Assembly: GCF_008704995.1 (NCBI RefSeq)
Contig: NZ_CP023747.1
Location: forward strand, 1,948,501 to 2,012,500
Source of the DNA: Streptomyces nodosus
GTDB taxonomy: Bacteria > Actinomycetota > Actinomycetes > Streptomycetales > Streptomycetaceae
Direction: 5' to 3'
DNA: 64,000 nt
In this document: piece by piece, positions 51,872 through 60,347 of the stretch
Position numbering within the stretch: the first letter of the stretch is position 1
Layout: every line of letters begins with the position of its first letter
The notes under the pieces: model-generated
The model's input: only the letters and a program-made list of their open reading frames with translations
What the model was told of the DNA's origin: nothing
The model's database searches: none
Position numbers and translations under genes: made by a program

Positions 51872-52803
51872 TTGTCATCGCCTCCGAACTTGCTCAGTCG
51901 CAGATAGACGATCGAGCAGAAGAGCAGGATCACGAACGCGACGGTGGTCAGCGCCGAGGCATAGCCGAAGTTATGGGCGTCGACGCTGGTGTTGGCGATG
52001 TAGAGCGGAAGCGTGGTGGTCTCGCCGGCCGGGCCGCCGCCGGTGAGGGTGTAGAGCAGGTCGACGTTGTTGAACTCCCACACCGCGCGCAGCAGCGTGG
52101 ACAGCACGATGGCGTCCTTCAGATGCGGCAGGGTGATGTGCCAGAACTGCTTCAGCCGGCTGGCTCCGTCGACCTCGGCGGCCTCGTAGAGGTCCTTGGA
52201 GACGGACTGGAGGTCGGCGAGGATCAGGATCGCGAAGAAGGGGACCCCGCGCCACAGATCGGCGACGACCGCGGCGGGGAACACGGTCGAGGTGTCCGAC
52301 AGCCAGCTGGTGCCGTAGGCGCCGATGCCCAGGTCGGCGAGGTACCGGCTGATACCGGTCTGGGAGTTGAAGAGCAGCACCCAGATCACGGAGGTCAGCA
52401 CGCCGGAGACGGCCCAGGGGGAGAAGACCAGCGCACGGCCCAGTCCCCGCCCGACGAACGTCTGGTTGACGATCAGCGCCAGGGCGAGACCGAACAGCAG
52501 CTGGAGCCCGACCTCGACGACGACCCACTTGGCGCTGAAGATCAGCGTGTCCCAGAACTGCGGGTCCTTGGTGAAGATCTGGACGAAGTTGTCGAAGCCC
52601 GCGAAGCCGTTCCGCCACGGCTTGGTGGGGTTGTAGTTCTGCAGGCTGTAGTAGAAGACGCTGATGACCGGGTAGGCGATGAAGCCCAGCATCAGCAGGG
52701 CCGCCGGCGCGATCAGCAGGTACGGGAGTCTGCGCGGCGTCGCGGAGACACGGCGCCGCCGGGGTGGCGCGGGCGGTTTCGCCACGGCTGCGGCTTGGGC
52801 CAT
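51868..52803 (-). CDS. Carbohydrate ABC transporter permease (MalF-like)
   Basis: This 311-residue membrane permease has about six helices, beginning YLLIAPAALLMLGFIAYPVI, and the loop YEAAEVDGASRLKQFWHITL, which contacts the ATPase. The N-terminal 28 residues are polar and basic. It is the first gene of the importer-oxidoreductase-PmoA unit. An operator-like 14-base palindrome (52895-52908) lies about 90 bases upstream of the ATG at 52803. GAGAAC is the only weak ribosome site. Confidence 0.92.
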   Translation of the reverse strand: MAQAAAVAKPPAPPRRRRVSATPRRLPYLLIAPAALLMLGFIAYPVISVFYYSLQNYNPTKPWRNGFAGFDNFVQIFTKDPQFWDTLIFSAKWVVVEVGLQLLFGLALALIVNQTFVGRGLGRALVFSPWAVSGVLTSVIWVLLFNSQTGISRYLADLGIGAYGTSWLSDTSTVFPAAVVADLWRGVPFFAILILADLQSVSKDLYEAAEVDGASRLKQFWHITLPHLKDAIVLSTLLRAVWEFNNVDLLYTLTGGGPAGETTTLPLYIANTSVDAHNFGYASALTTVAFVILLFCSIVYLRLSKFGGDDK

Positions 52804-52894
52804 GACTGTTCTCCGATCTTGCGGGTGCCGTGAAGGCGTGCTGGGTGTCTCGGTGGGGCGTGTGCGGTGCGGGGCTGCTGGTCGGGAATCGGAT

Positions 52895-52908
52895 AGCAAG
52901 CGCTTGCT
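52895..52908. promoter_or_regulatory. LacI-type operator candidate upstream of the sugar permeases
   Basis: AGCAAGCGCTTGCT is a perfect 14-base palindrome. A close copy is at 48650-48663, so the two transcription units are probably one regulon. The central CG pair is typical of LacI-family sites. No LacI gene is in the window. Confidence 0.7.
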
Positions 52909-52987
52909 CGATGTCCCTGGTTCAAGCGGTCCTCCGATTCCGTCGGGGTGGCCGGCCGTCAGGGGAGGCCGCCGGCAGGTCCTCGGC

Positions 52988-54709
52988 TCACCCCGCGTAG
53001 GGGTCCGGCACCTGCCCCGGACGGGCCAGGAACGCGAAGTCGCAGCCGGTGTCCGCCTGGGTGATCTGTTCGTTGTAGAGCGCGCCGTAGCCGCGTTCGT
53101 ACCGCTCGGGCGGCGGCGTCCACCGCGCCCGGCGACGCTCCAGTTCCTCGTCGTCCACCTCGAGCCGCAGGGTGCGCGCCTCGACGTCCAGGGTGATGCG
53201 GTCACCGGTCCGCACCAGCGCCAGCGGTCCGCCGACATACGACTCCGGTGCCACATGCAGCACACAGGCGCCGTAACTGGTGCCGCTCATCCGGGCGTCG
53301 GAGATCCGCACCATGTCCCGCACACCCTGCTTCAGCAGATGGTCGGGGATGGGCAGCATCCCGTACTCGGGCATGCCCGGTCCGCCCTTGGGTCCGGCGT
53401 TGCGCAGCACCAGCACGCTGTCCGCGGTGATGCCCAGGCCGGGGTCGTTGATGGTCCGCTGCATGGTGCGGTAGTCGTCGAAGACGACCGCCGGCCCGGT
53501 GTGCCTGAGCAGCTGAGGCTCGGCGGCGATGTGCTTGATGACGGCGCCGTCCGGGCAGAGGTTGCCGCGCAGCACGGCCACTCCCCCTTCCTTCGCCACC
53601 GGGTTGTCCCGGGGCCGGATCACGTCGTCGTCGTACACCTGGGCGCCCGCGATCTGCTCGCGCAGCGTGTCGTGCGCGACCGTGGGCCGGTCCAGGTGCA
53701 GCAGATCCGGGATCCGGGACAGGAACCCGGGCAGTCCGCCCGCGAAGTGGAAGTCCTCCATGAGGTACCGCTCCCCGCCGGGCCGGACATCGGCGAGCAC
53801 CGGGACCGTGCGGGCGATGCGGTCGAAGTCGTCGAGGGTGAGCCGGACCCCGGCGCGCCCCGCCATGGCGATCAGATGGATCACGGCGTTGGTGGAGCCG
53901 CCGAGGCCGAGGACCGTGAGCACCGCGTCCTCGAAGGCCTCGCGGGTGAGGATGTCGCTCAGCCTGCGGTCCTGGTGGACGAGTTCGACGATCCGGAGGC
54001 CGGAGGCGGCGGCCATCCGGTCGTGTCCGGAGTCCACGGCGGGGATGCTGGAGGCGCCGGGCACGGTGACGCCGAGGGCCTCGGCCGCCGCGGTGAGGGT
54101 GGAGGCCGTGCCCATCGTCATGCAGTGCCCCGGGGACCGGGCGAGCCCGCTCTCCAGCTCCGTCATCTCGCAGTCGCCGATGAGGCCGGCCCGCTTGTCG
54201 TCCCAGTACTTCCACATGTCGGTGCCGGAACCCAGCACCTCGTTGCGCCAGTGGCCCGGCAGCATGGGCCCCGCGGGCACGAAGACGGTGGGCAGGTCGA
54301 CCGAGGCGGCCCCCATCAGCAGCGCCGGAGTGGACTTGTCGCAGCCGCCCATCAGCACCGCCCCGTCCACCGGGTACGAGCGCAGCAGCTCCTCGGTCTC
54401 CATCGCGAGCAGATTGCGGTAGAGCATCGGGGTCGGCTTCTGGAAGGTCTCGCTGAGCGTGGAGACCGGGAACTCCAGCGGGAAACCCCCCGCCTGCCAC
54501 ACGCCCCGCTTCACGGCCTGGGCGCGGTCCCTCAGATGGACATGGCAGGGGTTGATGTCCGACCAGGTGTTGAGGACGGCGATGACGGGCTTGCCGAGGT
54601 GTTCCTCGGGGAGGTAGCCGAGCTGGCGGGTGCGGGCCCGGTGGCTGAAGGAGCGCAGTCCGTCGGTGCCGTACCACTGATGGCTTCTCAGCTCTTCGGG
54701 TCTTTTCAT
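52988..54709 (-). CDS. IlvD/Edd-family sugar-acid dehydratase
   Basis: This 573-residue iron-sulfur dehydratase resembles the L-arabinonate/aldonate dehydratases of the IlvD/Edd family. NTWSDINPCHVHLRDRA and LMGGCDKSTPALLMGAASVD hold cluster-ligand Cys, GLIGDCEMTELESGLARSPG and GTASTLTAAAEALGV follow, and the C-terminal part contains GPKGGPGMPEYGML and ISDARMSGTSYGACVLHVAP. The ATG at 54709 overlaps the DHDPS-family stop; an ATG three codons upstream is possible. With the adjacent DHDPS-type enzyme it should convert a sugar acid into a 2-keto-3-deoxy acid and onward. Arabinonate, galactonate or galactarate are all possible. Confidence 0.87.
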   Translation of the reverse strand: MKRPEELRSHQWYGTDGLRSFSHRARTRQLGYLPEEHLGKPVIAVLNTWSDINPCHVHLRDRAQAVKRGVWQAGGFPLEFPVSTLSETFQKPTPMLYRNLLAMETEELLRSYPVDGAVLMGGCDKSTPALLMGAASVDLPTVFVPAGPMLPGHWRNEVLGSGTDMWKYWDDKRAGLIGDCEMTELESGLARSPGHCMTMGTASTLTAAAEALGVTVPGASSIPAVDSGHDRMAAASGLRIVELVHQDRRLSDILTREAFEDAVLTVLGLGGSTNAVIHLIAMAGRAGVRLTLDDFDRIARTVPVLADVRPGGERYLMEDFHFAGGLPGFLSRIPDLLHLDRPTVAHDTLREQIAGAQVYDDDVIRPRDNPVAKEGGVAVLRGNLCPDGAVIKHIAAEPQLLRHTGPAVVFDDYRTMQRTINDPGLGITADSVLVLRNAGPKGGPGMPEYGMLPIPDHLLKQGVRDMVRISDARMSGTSYGACVLHVAPESYVGGPLALVRTGDRITLDVEARTLRLEVDDEELERRRARWTPPPERYERGYGALYNEQITQADTGCDFAFLARPGQVPDPYAG

Positions 54710-55617
54710 ATCGACCATCCGGAGGCGATGGCGGCCACCTCGGCGCGCTCCTCCTCGGCCAGCGGCTTGCTCGGCGGGCGCACGTCCCGGCGGCACAGGC
54801 CGAGCGAGGCGAGGGCCTCCTTGACCACGGTCACATTGTTCGCGGAGCCGTTCGCCGCGCGCAGCTCCTCGAAGCGGCGGATCTGCTCCCAGACCTTCAT
54901 GGCCGCCGGATAGTCCCCGGAGCGGAGCGCCTCGATCATGTCGAGCGACACCGCGGGGGCGACATTGACGAGCCCCGAGGTGAAACCGGTGGCGCCCGCC
55001 GAGAAGTACGAGGGGGCGTAGGGCTCGGCCAGTCCCGCCACCCAGACGAAGCGGTCGAGGCCGGCGTCCCGCGCGAAGGCGGCGAACCGGGCGGCGTCCG
55101 GCACGGCGTACTTCACCCCGATGACGTTCGGGCAGCGGTCGGCGAGTTCGGCGAGCCGGGCGCCGGGCAGCTGGGCGTTGCGGATGTAGGGGACCACGCC
55201 CAGCTCGGGCACGGCCTCGGCGATGGCCCGGTGGTAGTCGACCCAGCCGGCGGCCGAGACATAGGGGTGCACCGGCTGATGGACCATCACCATCTGGGCG
55301 CCCAGATCGCGGGCGTGCCGGGCGGAGGCGACGGCGGTGGGCACATCGTGTCCGACGCCGACCAGGATCGCGGCCCGGTCGCCCACCTCCTCGACGGTCA
55401 GCTCCGCGACCAGGCGGCGCTCCTCGGGGGTGAGGGCGTAGAACTCGCCGGTGTTGCCGTTCGGTGTGAGGGTCCTGACCCCGCCGTCGAGCAGCCGCCG
55501 CAGCAGTGCCCGGTAGACGTCCGGGTCGACGGTGCCGTCCTCGGCGAACGGGGTCACCGGGATCGCCACCACGTCGGCCAGGGCCGTCCGCTGGGTCTCG
55601 AACGCCACGCTGCTCAT
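54706..55617 (-). CDS. DHDPS/NAL-family lyase or dehydratase
   Basis: This 303-residue TIM-barrel Schiff-base enzyme of the DapA family has VAIPVTPFAEDGTVDPD at the N-terminus, LTPNGNTGEFYALTPEE for substrate binding, the Tyr of VVPYIRNAQLPG and the lysine of NVIGVKYAVPD. In this context, beside an IlvD/Edd dehydratase, it probably acts on a 2-keto-3-deoxy sugar acid, either cleaving it or dehydrating it to 2-oxoglutarate semialdehyde. It overlaps GntR upstream and the dehydratase downstream by four bases each, so the three are a tight unit. Confidence 0.87.
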   Translation of the reverse strand: MSSVAFETQRTALADVVAIPVTPFAEDGTVDPDVYRALLRRLLDGGVRTLTPNGNTGEFYALTPEERRLVAELTVEEVGDRAAILVGVGHDVPTAVASARHARDLGAQMVMVHQPVHPYVSAAGWVDYHRAIAEAVPELGVVPYIRNAQLPGARLAELADRCPNVIGVKYAVPDAARFAAFARDAGLDRFVWVAGLAEPYAPSYFSAGATGFTSGLVNVAPAVSLDMIEALRSGDYPAAMKVWEQIRRFEELRAANGSANNVTVVKEALASLGLCRRDVRPPSKPLAEEERAEVAAIASGWSI

Positions 55618-56270
55618 GACTGACCTTCCTCTTCCTGCGCCTGGGGGAACGCCCGACGGACGAACGAGGCGATATGTGCGTGCAGGGCGCGCGCCGCGCC
55701 GTCGGCGTCGCCCTCCAGGGCGAGCCGCAGAATCTCCCGGTGCTCGCCGGCCTCCCGCTCCCAGGAGGGATCGGCGGACCAGGCGACGGCGGAGACGAGG
55801 GCGGCCTGGTCGCGGACCTCGTCGAGCATCCGGCCGAGCAGCGGGTTGCCGCACGGCAGATACAGGGCGCGGTGGAACTCCCGGTTGGACAGGGAGCGTT
55901 CGGCGGTGTCCGTGGCGGTGTCCGCCCGGCTCAGCGCGTCGCGGGCGGCGTCCAGGGAGGCCCCGCGCCGCACCGCGCGCCGCAGCGCCTCCGGTTCGAG
56001 GAGCAGCCGGACGTCGTAGACCTCGCGCGCCATGTCCGCGTCCACCATGCGCACCGTGACGCCCTTGTACTGGCTCATCACCACAAGACCGGTGCCGGCC
56101 AGGGTCTTGAGCGCCTCGCGCACCGGGGTCTTGGACACCCCGAACTGTGCCGCGAGCTTGGTCTCGACCAGGGCCTGACCGGGCGTCAGCTGCCCGGTGA
56201 GGATGCGGTGTTTGATCCCTTCCAGCACGAACTGCGTGCGGGAGGGGATCGGCGTGGGCACAGAGGTCAT
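55614..56270 (-). CDS. GntR-family regulator, FCD type
   Basis: This 218-residue regulator has an N-terminal winged helix (FVLEGIKHRILTGQLTPGQA, then LAAQFGVSKTPVREALKTLA) and a C-terminal all-helical FCD effector domain (VYDVRLLLEPEALRRAV, NREFHRALYLPCGNPLL with metal-site His, and EHREILRLALEGDADGA). The ATG at 56270 follows AGAGGCG. It is first in the unit with the DHDPS-type enzyme and the dehydratase. Palindromes lie directly upstream at 56316-56337, so it probably represses its own operon until a sugar acid binds. Confidence 0.91.
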   Translation of the reverse strand: MTSVPTPIPSRTQFVLEGIKHRILTGQLTPGQALVETKLAAQFGVSKTPVREALKTLAGTGLVVMSQYKGVTVRMVDADMAREVYDVRLLLEPEALRRAVRRGASLDAARDALSRADTATDTAERSLSNREFHRALYLPCGNPLLGRMLDEVRDQAALVSAVAWSADPSWEREAGEHREILRLALEGDADGAARALHAHIASFVRRAFPQAQEEEGQS

Positions 56271-56822
56271 GCGCGCCTCTCGGGTATCGCGTAACTGATC
56301 TCGCGTATCGCGTCTCATATATGACGTACGAAGTACGACGCGATGAAGGTAGGTGCGCCCCTGTCTTTCGTCAATGCTTCTCGCAGGAGAAGTTCAAGGG
56401 GCCGTTCGGGCTGGTCCCGGCGGGGTCTTCGTGCTACGCGCCCGTGCCCGCAGGAATCCAGGAGTCGTTCGCGACGGCAACGCGGGCGGGTGTCCGAAGC
56501 GGACGGGAACACCTCGGCGGCGACGGCGGGTTCGGCGAGCGTGGCGCGGGGCCGCCCCCCTCGGGGTGCTCATGACCCCCTCAGGGTCCGTACGCCTTCC
56601 CCCCGGGCCGTCACCCTCACCGAGACGGAGCGGCACCCCGGCCGCCGACCCTGTCCGGGCACGCGATCCGGACCGCCCCGGGAAGCACCGGCTTCCGTGT
56701 GCCTTCGCAACTCTGCGAGGACCGACAGCGGGGACGGCGTAGACCGGTGGGCCGTCGGGGCGGCGTTTCTAAGGCACCTTCCCGATCCGTCACCGGTGTC
56801 CTTAGGACCACGCTGACGGAAC
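56271..56822. promoter_or_regulatory. Divergent intergenic region with GntR operator candidates
   Basis: This 552-base region lies between the GntR and MFS genes. Next to gntR are two direct copies of TATCGCGT at 56285 and 56306, 21 bases apart, then CATATATG at 56316-56323 and CGTAC-GAA-GTACG at 56325-56337. The remaining 480 bases hold no convincing gene. A loose inverted pair (TAAGGCACC and GGTGTCCTTA) lies within about 60 bases of the MFS start. Confidence 0.55.
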
Positions 56823-58055
56823 ATGACGACGACATGGACCGGGCTGCGTGTCCTGCGCGACCGGAACGCGGGCCTCTATCTGGGCGGGGTGGTGGTCTCC
56901 GGCTTCGGCACCTCGGCGCTGTGGCTGGCCTCCGGGGTGTGGGTCAAGGACCTGACCGGCTCGAACGGCCTGGCGGCGCTGTGCATGCTGGCCCTGTGGG
57001 CGCCGACCCTGGCCGGGCCGCTGCTGGGCACGCTCGCCGACCGCACCCGCCGCAAACCGCTGCTGATCCGCACGAACCTGGCCCTGGCCGCCCTGCTGCT
57101 CACCCTGTTCGCCGTGGACTCCCCGGGCCGGCTGTGGCTGCTGTACGCGGTTCTTTTTCTGTACGGCGCGGCGGGGGTGGTCCATGACGCGGCGGAGTCG
57201 GCGCTGGTGGCCGCCGCGGTCGACGGGCCGTTGCTCGGCGACTTCAACGGGCTGCGCATGACGGCGACCGAGGGCATGAAGCTGGTGGCCCCGCTGGCGG
57301 GAGCCGGAATCTACGCGGCGTACGGCGGCACCGGCGTCGCCCTGCTGGACGCGGTCACCTTCATGCTCGCCACCGGCCTGTACGCCCTGCTGCGGGTGCG
57401 CGAGGAGCGGCCGGGCCGGCCCCGGGGCGACTGGCGCCGGGAGACCGCCGAGGGTGCCCGCCGGCTGTGGACGCATCCACGGCTGCGCCCCCTGGTGCTG
57501 GCCGGCGGCGCCACCATGCTGGGCGCGGGCCTCAACGGGGCGCTGATCTACGCCGTGGTGGAAGGGCTGGGGCGCTCTCCCGCCTACACCGGTGTGCTGT
57601 ACGCCGTCCAGGGCGTCGGCTCGGTGGCGGTCGGGCTGCTCTCCGGCCCGGCGCTGCGGCTGCTGGGCGCGCGCCGCTTCGCAGGGTGCGGGATCGCCCT
57701 CACCGCGGTGGCGGTGGCCGTGCGGGCGGTCCCGTCCGATCCGGTGGCCCTGGTGTGCAGCGCGGCGATCGGGGCGGGGCTGCCCTGTGTGCTGATCGCC
57801 GCGCTCACCACGGTGCAGCGCGAGATGCCGGGTGAGCTGCTGGGGCGCGCCACCGCGACGGCCCACACCCTGTTGTTCGCGCCGAACGCGCTGGGGCTGG
57901 CCGTCGGGGCGGCGCTGGTCGAGCTGGTCGACCGGCGGCTGCTGCTGGTGGGGCTGGGCCTGGCGCTGCTGGTGCCGGCGGTGCCCCTGTTTCAGAGTGC
58001 GGCGAGGGCCGCGCGCACCGCGTCCAGGTCGCCGTCGGACGCCAACCCGGCGTGA
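56823..58055 (+). CDS. Major facilitator superfamily transporter
   Basis: This 410-residue membrane protein has about twelve hydrophobic helices. It carries the motif A-like loop GTLADRTRRKPLLIRTN between helices 2 and 3 and a central polar loop near residues 195-215 (RVREERPGRPRGDWRRE). The family is close to actinobacterial MFS exporters of the MFS_3 type. The ATG at 56823 is used, with CTGACGGA just before it. Its 3' end overlaps the convergent gene at 57992-59155 by 64 bases. The substrate is unknown; an export role is an inference. Confidence 0.85.
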   Translation: MTTTWTGLRVLRDRNAGLYLGGVVVSGFGTSALWLASGVWVKDLTGSNGLAALCMLALWAPTLAGPLLGTLADRTRRKPLLIRTNLALAALLLTLFAVDSPGRLWLLYAVLFLYGAAGVVHDAAESALVAAAVDGPLLGDFNGLRMTATEGMKLVAPLAGAGIYAAYGGTGVALLDAVTFMLATGLYALLRVREERPGRPRGDWRRETAEGARRLWTHPRLRPLVLAGGATMLGAGLNGALIYAVVEGLGRSPAYTGVLYAVQGVGSVAVGLLSGPALRLLGARRFAGCGIALTAVAVAVRAVPSDPVALVCSAAIGAGLPCVLIAALTTVQREMPGELLGRATATAHTLLFAPNALGLAVGAALVELVDRRLLLVGLGLALLVPAVPLFQSAARAARTASRSPSDANPA

Positions 58056-59155
58056 TACAGCCGCAGTTCGCCGGCGCCCAGGTCGGCTGCCGCGCGCGCG
58101 TCCCGCTCCAGCGTCCCCGGGCTGCCGCCCATCCCGGAGACCACGGTGAAGTTGGCCGCGAGCACCGCGCCCTCCCGGTGCTCGCGTGCGAACGGTGCGA
58201 GCCGGTCCGCGCCTCCGGTGCAGGGCACCACGACCCCGTCCGCGACGGACAGGATGTGCGCGGGGTCGACGCCCGCGTTGGCCCCGCAGTGGTACGACAC
58301 CGGGTCGGCGTGCAGCAGCACCTGGAAGCCGTCGGGGGCGGCGGCGCGGACCGCCGTCACCGCGGCCTCCTGGAGGGTGCGGGCCCGCTCGTCGCGCCAG
58401 GCGCGGGTGGCGGCCGCCCGTGCCTCGCCCAGCAGCTTCTCGACCCCCGTCCAGCCCCCGTCGGACGGTGCCCCGCGCCACACCGGCTCCAGCGCGGCCC
58501 GTACCGTCGCGGCCAGTTCCCCGGCGTCCAGGCCCTGCTCCTCGTAGCCCGTGCGGCAGCTCCCGCAGAAGCACAGCGACATCAGGTACTGCCCGGCGTC
58601 CCCGAGCCCCACTCCGGCGGTCTTGTCGTGGGCGTGCAGATGGGCCAGGCCGTACCAGCCGAGCGACTCCAGTTCGGTGCCGCGCGCCCCCGGGCGTACG
58701 GCCGCCTCGGCCGCGAGGGCGACGAGATACGCCCGGGTGGCGGGCTGGGCGATACAGGGCGCCCACGGATAGCGGTCGCCGTAGGCGTTGACCACCGAGG
58801 TGTCGGGATGTTCTTCCCCGAGGCGGGAGTTGTGCGCCAGCACCACCCAGGTGTGCACCTCGAGCCCGGCCGCGGAGAGCGCCTCGGCGGCCTCGCCGTA
58901 GGCGTCGCCCGGGGCCCAGTCCCCGGCCGCCCAGGGGCGCAGCTCCCGGCCCTCCCAGCGCGCGTCCGCCGGATAGAGCACGGCGGCGTGACGGGCGGTC
59001 ACGATGCGGTGCCGGGGGTGGCGGGGGGTCAGCGCGCGGGTGGAGTGGTACGCGGAGGCGAGGGTCACCTGGCCGACACCCAGGGCGGCGGTGCGGTGCG
59101 CCGCCTCGGGGTCCCCGTTGACGTCCCAGGGGTAGAGGAAGGCGGATGTCTTCAC
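57992..59155 (-). CDS. Uncharacterised glycosidase-like TIM-barrel protein
   Basis: I do not recognise a characterised family for this 387-residue cytoplasmic protein. The start KTSAFLYPWDVNGDPEAAHR, the strand-like GVGQVTLASAYHSTRAL, the VHTWVVLAHNSRLGEEHP segment and a C-terminal LRLYHAGLASDGDLDAVRAA resemble barrel proteins of the hypothetical glycosyl-hydrolase-like group. The LMSLCFCGSCRTGYEEQG stretch has three Cys in CFCGSC, a pattern seen at subunit or substrate sites of such proteins. Its GTG at 59155 overlaps the kdgD stop by four bases, so it is made with KdgD. A role in uronate or aldarate handling is inferred. Confidence 0.7.
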   Translation of the reverse strand: MKTSAFLYPWDVNGDPEAAHRTAALGVGQVTLASAYHSTRALTPRHPRHRIVTARHAAVLYPADARWEGRELRPWAAGDWAPGDAYGEAAEALSAAGLEVHTWVVLAHNSRLGEEHPDTSVVNAYGDRYPWAPCIAQPATRAYLVALAAEAAVRPGARGTELESLGWYGLAHLHAHDKTAGVGLGDAGQYLMSLCFCGSCRTGYEEQGLDAGELAATVRAALEPVWRGAPSDGGWTGVEKLLGEARAAATRAWRDERARTLQEAAVTAVRAAAPDGFQVLLHADPVSYHCGANAGVDPAHILSVADGVVVPCTGGADRLAPFAREHREGAVLAANFTVVSGMGGSPGTLERDARAAADLGAGELRLYHAGLASDGDLDAVRAALAAL

Positions 59156-60093
59156 CGGTCCTCCCCCAGCAGTCCGAGACCGTGGTCGATCAGCTCGGCG
59201 AGCCGTGCGACATCGTCCTCGGACGGTTCGTGCAGCGGCGGCCGCACCCCGCCGACGTCCGGACCCCGCAGCCGTACACCGGCCTTGACCAGGGAGACGG
59301 CATAGCCTCGGCCCCGGGCGCGCAGTTCGACGAACGGGCGGTAGAAGCCGTCGAGGAGCCGGCGGACGGTGCGCTCGTCACCGGAGGCCAGCGCCCGGTG
59401 GAAGGCGAGGGCGATCTCGGGGACGAAGCAGAAGACGGCGGAGGAGTACAGCGTGATGCCGATGCCCCGGTAGGCGAGCTGGGTCTGCTCGGCGGTCGGC
59501 AGACCGTTGAAGTAGAGGAAGCCGTCCGGGACCTCGGTGCGTACGGCGCTCACCACGCGCTGCATCAGGTCCAGGTCGCCGAGGCCGTCCTTGAAGCCGA
59601 TGATGCCGTCGGTGCGGGCCAGCCCGACGACGGTCTCCGGAGTGAACACGGCGTTGTCGCGCTGGTAGACGATGACCGGCAGCGAGGTCGCCGCGGCCAG
59701 TTCCCGGTAGTGGCGCAGCAGTCCCGGCTGCCCGGCGACCACCAGATAGGGCGGCATGGCGAGCAGCCCGTCCGCGCCGGCCGCCTCGGCGATCCCGGCG
59801 TAGCGGACGGCGAGCGCGGTCCCGTATCCCACGCCCGCGACGACCGGTACCCGTCCGTCCGCCGCCTCGACGGCGGTGCGCACACAGGACTCGTACTCCT
59901 CGGGGGTGAGGGCGTGGAACTCTCCCGTGCCGCAGCAGGCGAAGACGCCGGCGGCGCCCGCCTCCACGCCCTCGCGCACATGCGCGCGATAGGTGTCGAG
60001 GGCGACGGTGCCGTCCGGTCCGTAGGCGGTCACGGGGAAGAACAGCGGCCCGCTGGGGATACTGAGTCGAGCGGCAAGAGGGGCTGGCGTCAC
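59152..60093 (-). CDS. kdgD: 5-dehydro-4-deoxyglucarate dehydratase
   Basis: This 313-residue DapA-superfamily enzyme decarboxylates and dehydrates 5-keto-4-deoxyglucarate to 2-oxoglutarate semialdehyde. Family marks are GPLFFPVTAYGPDG, FACCGTGEFHALTPEEY, PVIVYQRDNAVF (Tyr) and GIIGFKDGLGDLDLM (Schiff-base Lys). GGGAGA precedes the GTG at 60093. It diverges from uronate dehydrogenase across about 250 bases, and both steps belong to oxidative galacturonate/glucuronate breakdown. The next step, semialdehyde oxidation, could be done by the enzyme at 35539-37068. Confidence 0.9.
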   Translation of the reverse strand: MTPAPLAARLSIPSGPLFFPVTAYGPDGTVALDTYRAHVREGVEAGAAGVFACCGTGEFHALTPEEYESCVRTAVEAADGRVPVVAGVGYGTALAVRYAGIAEAAGADGLLAMPPYLVVAGQPGLLRHYRELAAATSLPVIVYQRDNAVFTPETVVGLARTDGIIGFKDGLGDLDLMQRVVSAVRTEVPDGFLYFNGLPTAEQTQLAYRGIGITLYSSAVFCFVPEIALAFHRALASGDERTVRRLLDGFYRPFVELRARGRGYAVSLVKAGVRLRGPDVGGVRPPLHEPSEDDVARLAELIDHGLGLLGEDR

Positions 60094-60261
60094 GGGCTCT
60101 CCCTTGAGACAGGCGCTCCGGTGCGGACCGATCTCACAGTGGTGCATGTTTGTGATCCGCGTCTATATTTCTGAACGCGCTTACGCTAAGACCCCGCCAC
60201 AAGGCAGGTCAAGCGCGCAAACCGGTACCACCGGGGCGGATTTCCTGCCGTCGTGCCCCTC

Positions 60262-60291
60262 TTGACGGGTCAGCCCGAGACTCCCTAGCGT
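60262..60291 (+). promoter_or_regulatory. Promoter candidate for uronate dehydrogenase
   Basis: TTGACG at 60262-60267 and TAGCGT at 60286-60291, 18 bases apart, match the main Streptomyces promoter pattern well. The start codon lies about 55 bases downstream. The same 254-base gap must also hold the kdgD promoter; TATAGA on the minus strand near 60163-60168 is a candidate -10. Confidence 0.5.
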
Positions 60292-60347
60292 GTCCATGCA
60301 TGTGAATGCTGTATAAGAATGCGACCATTGCTCAAGGAGTTCCGAGG

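Noticed and set aside
60169..60189. GCGCTTACGCTAAG as a third LacI-type operator between kdgD and udh
   Set aside because: It resembles the 48650 site only with a two-base insertion and lacks the AAGCGCTT palindrome.
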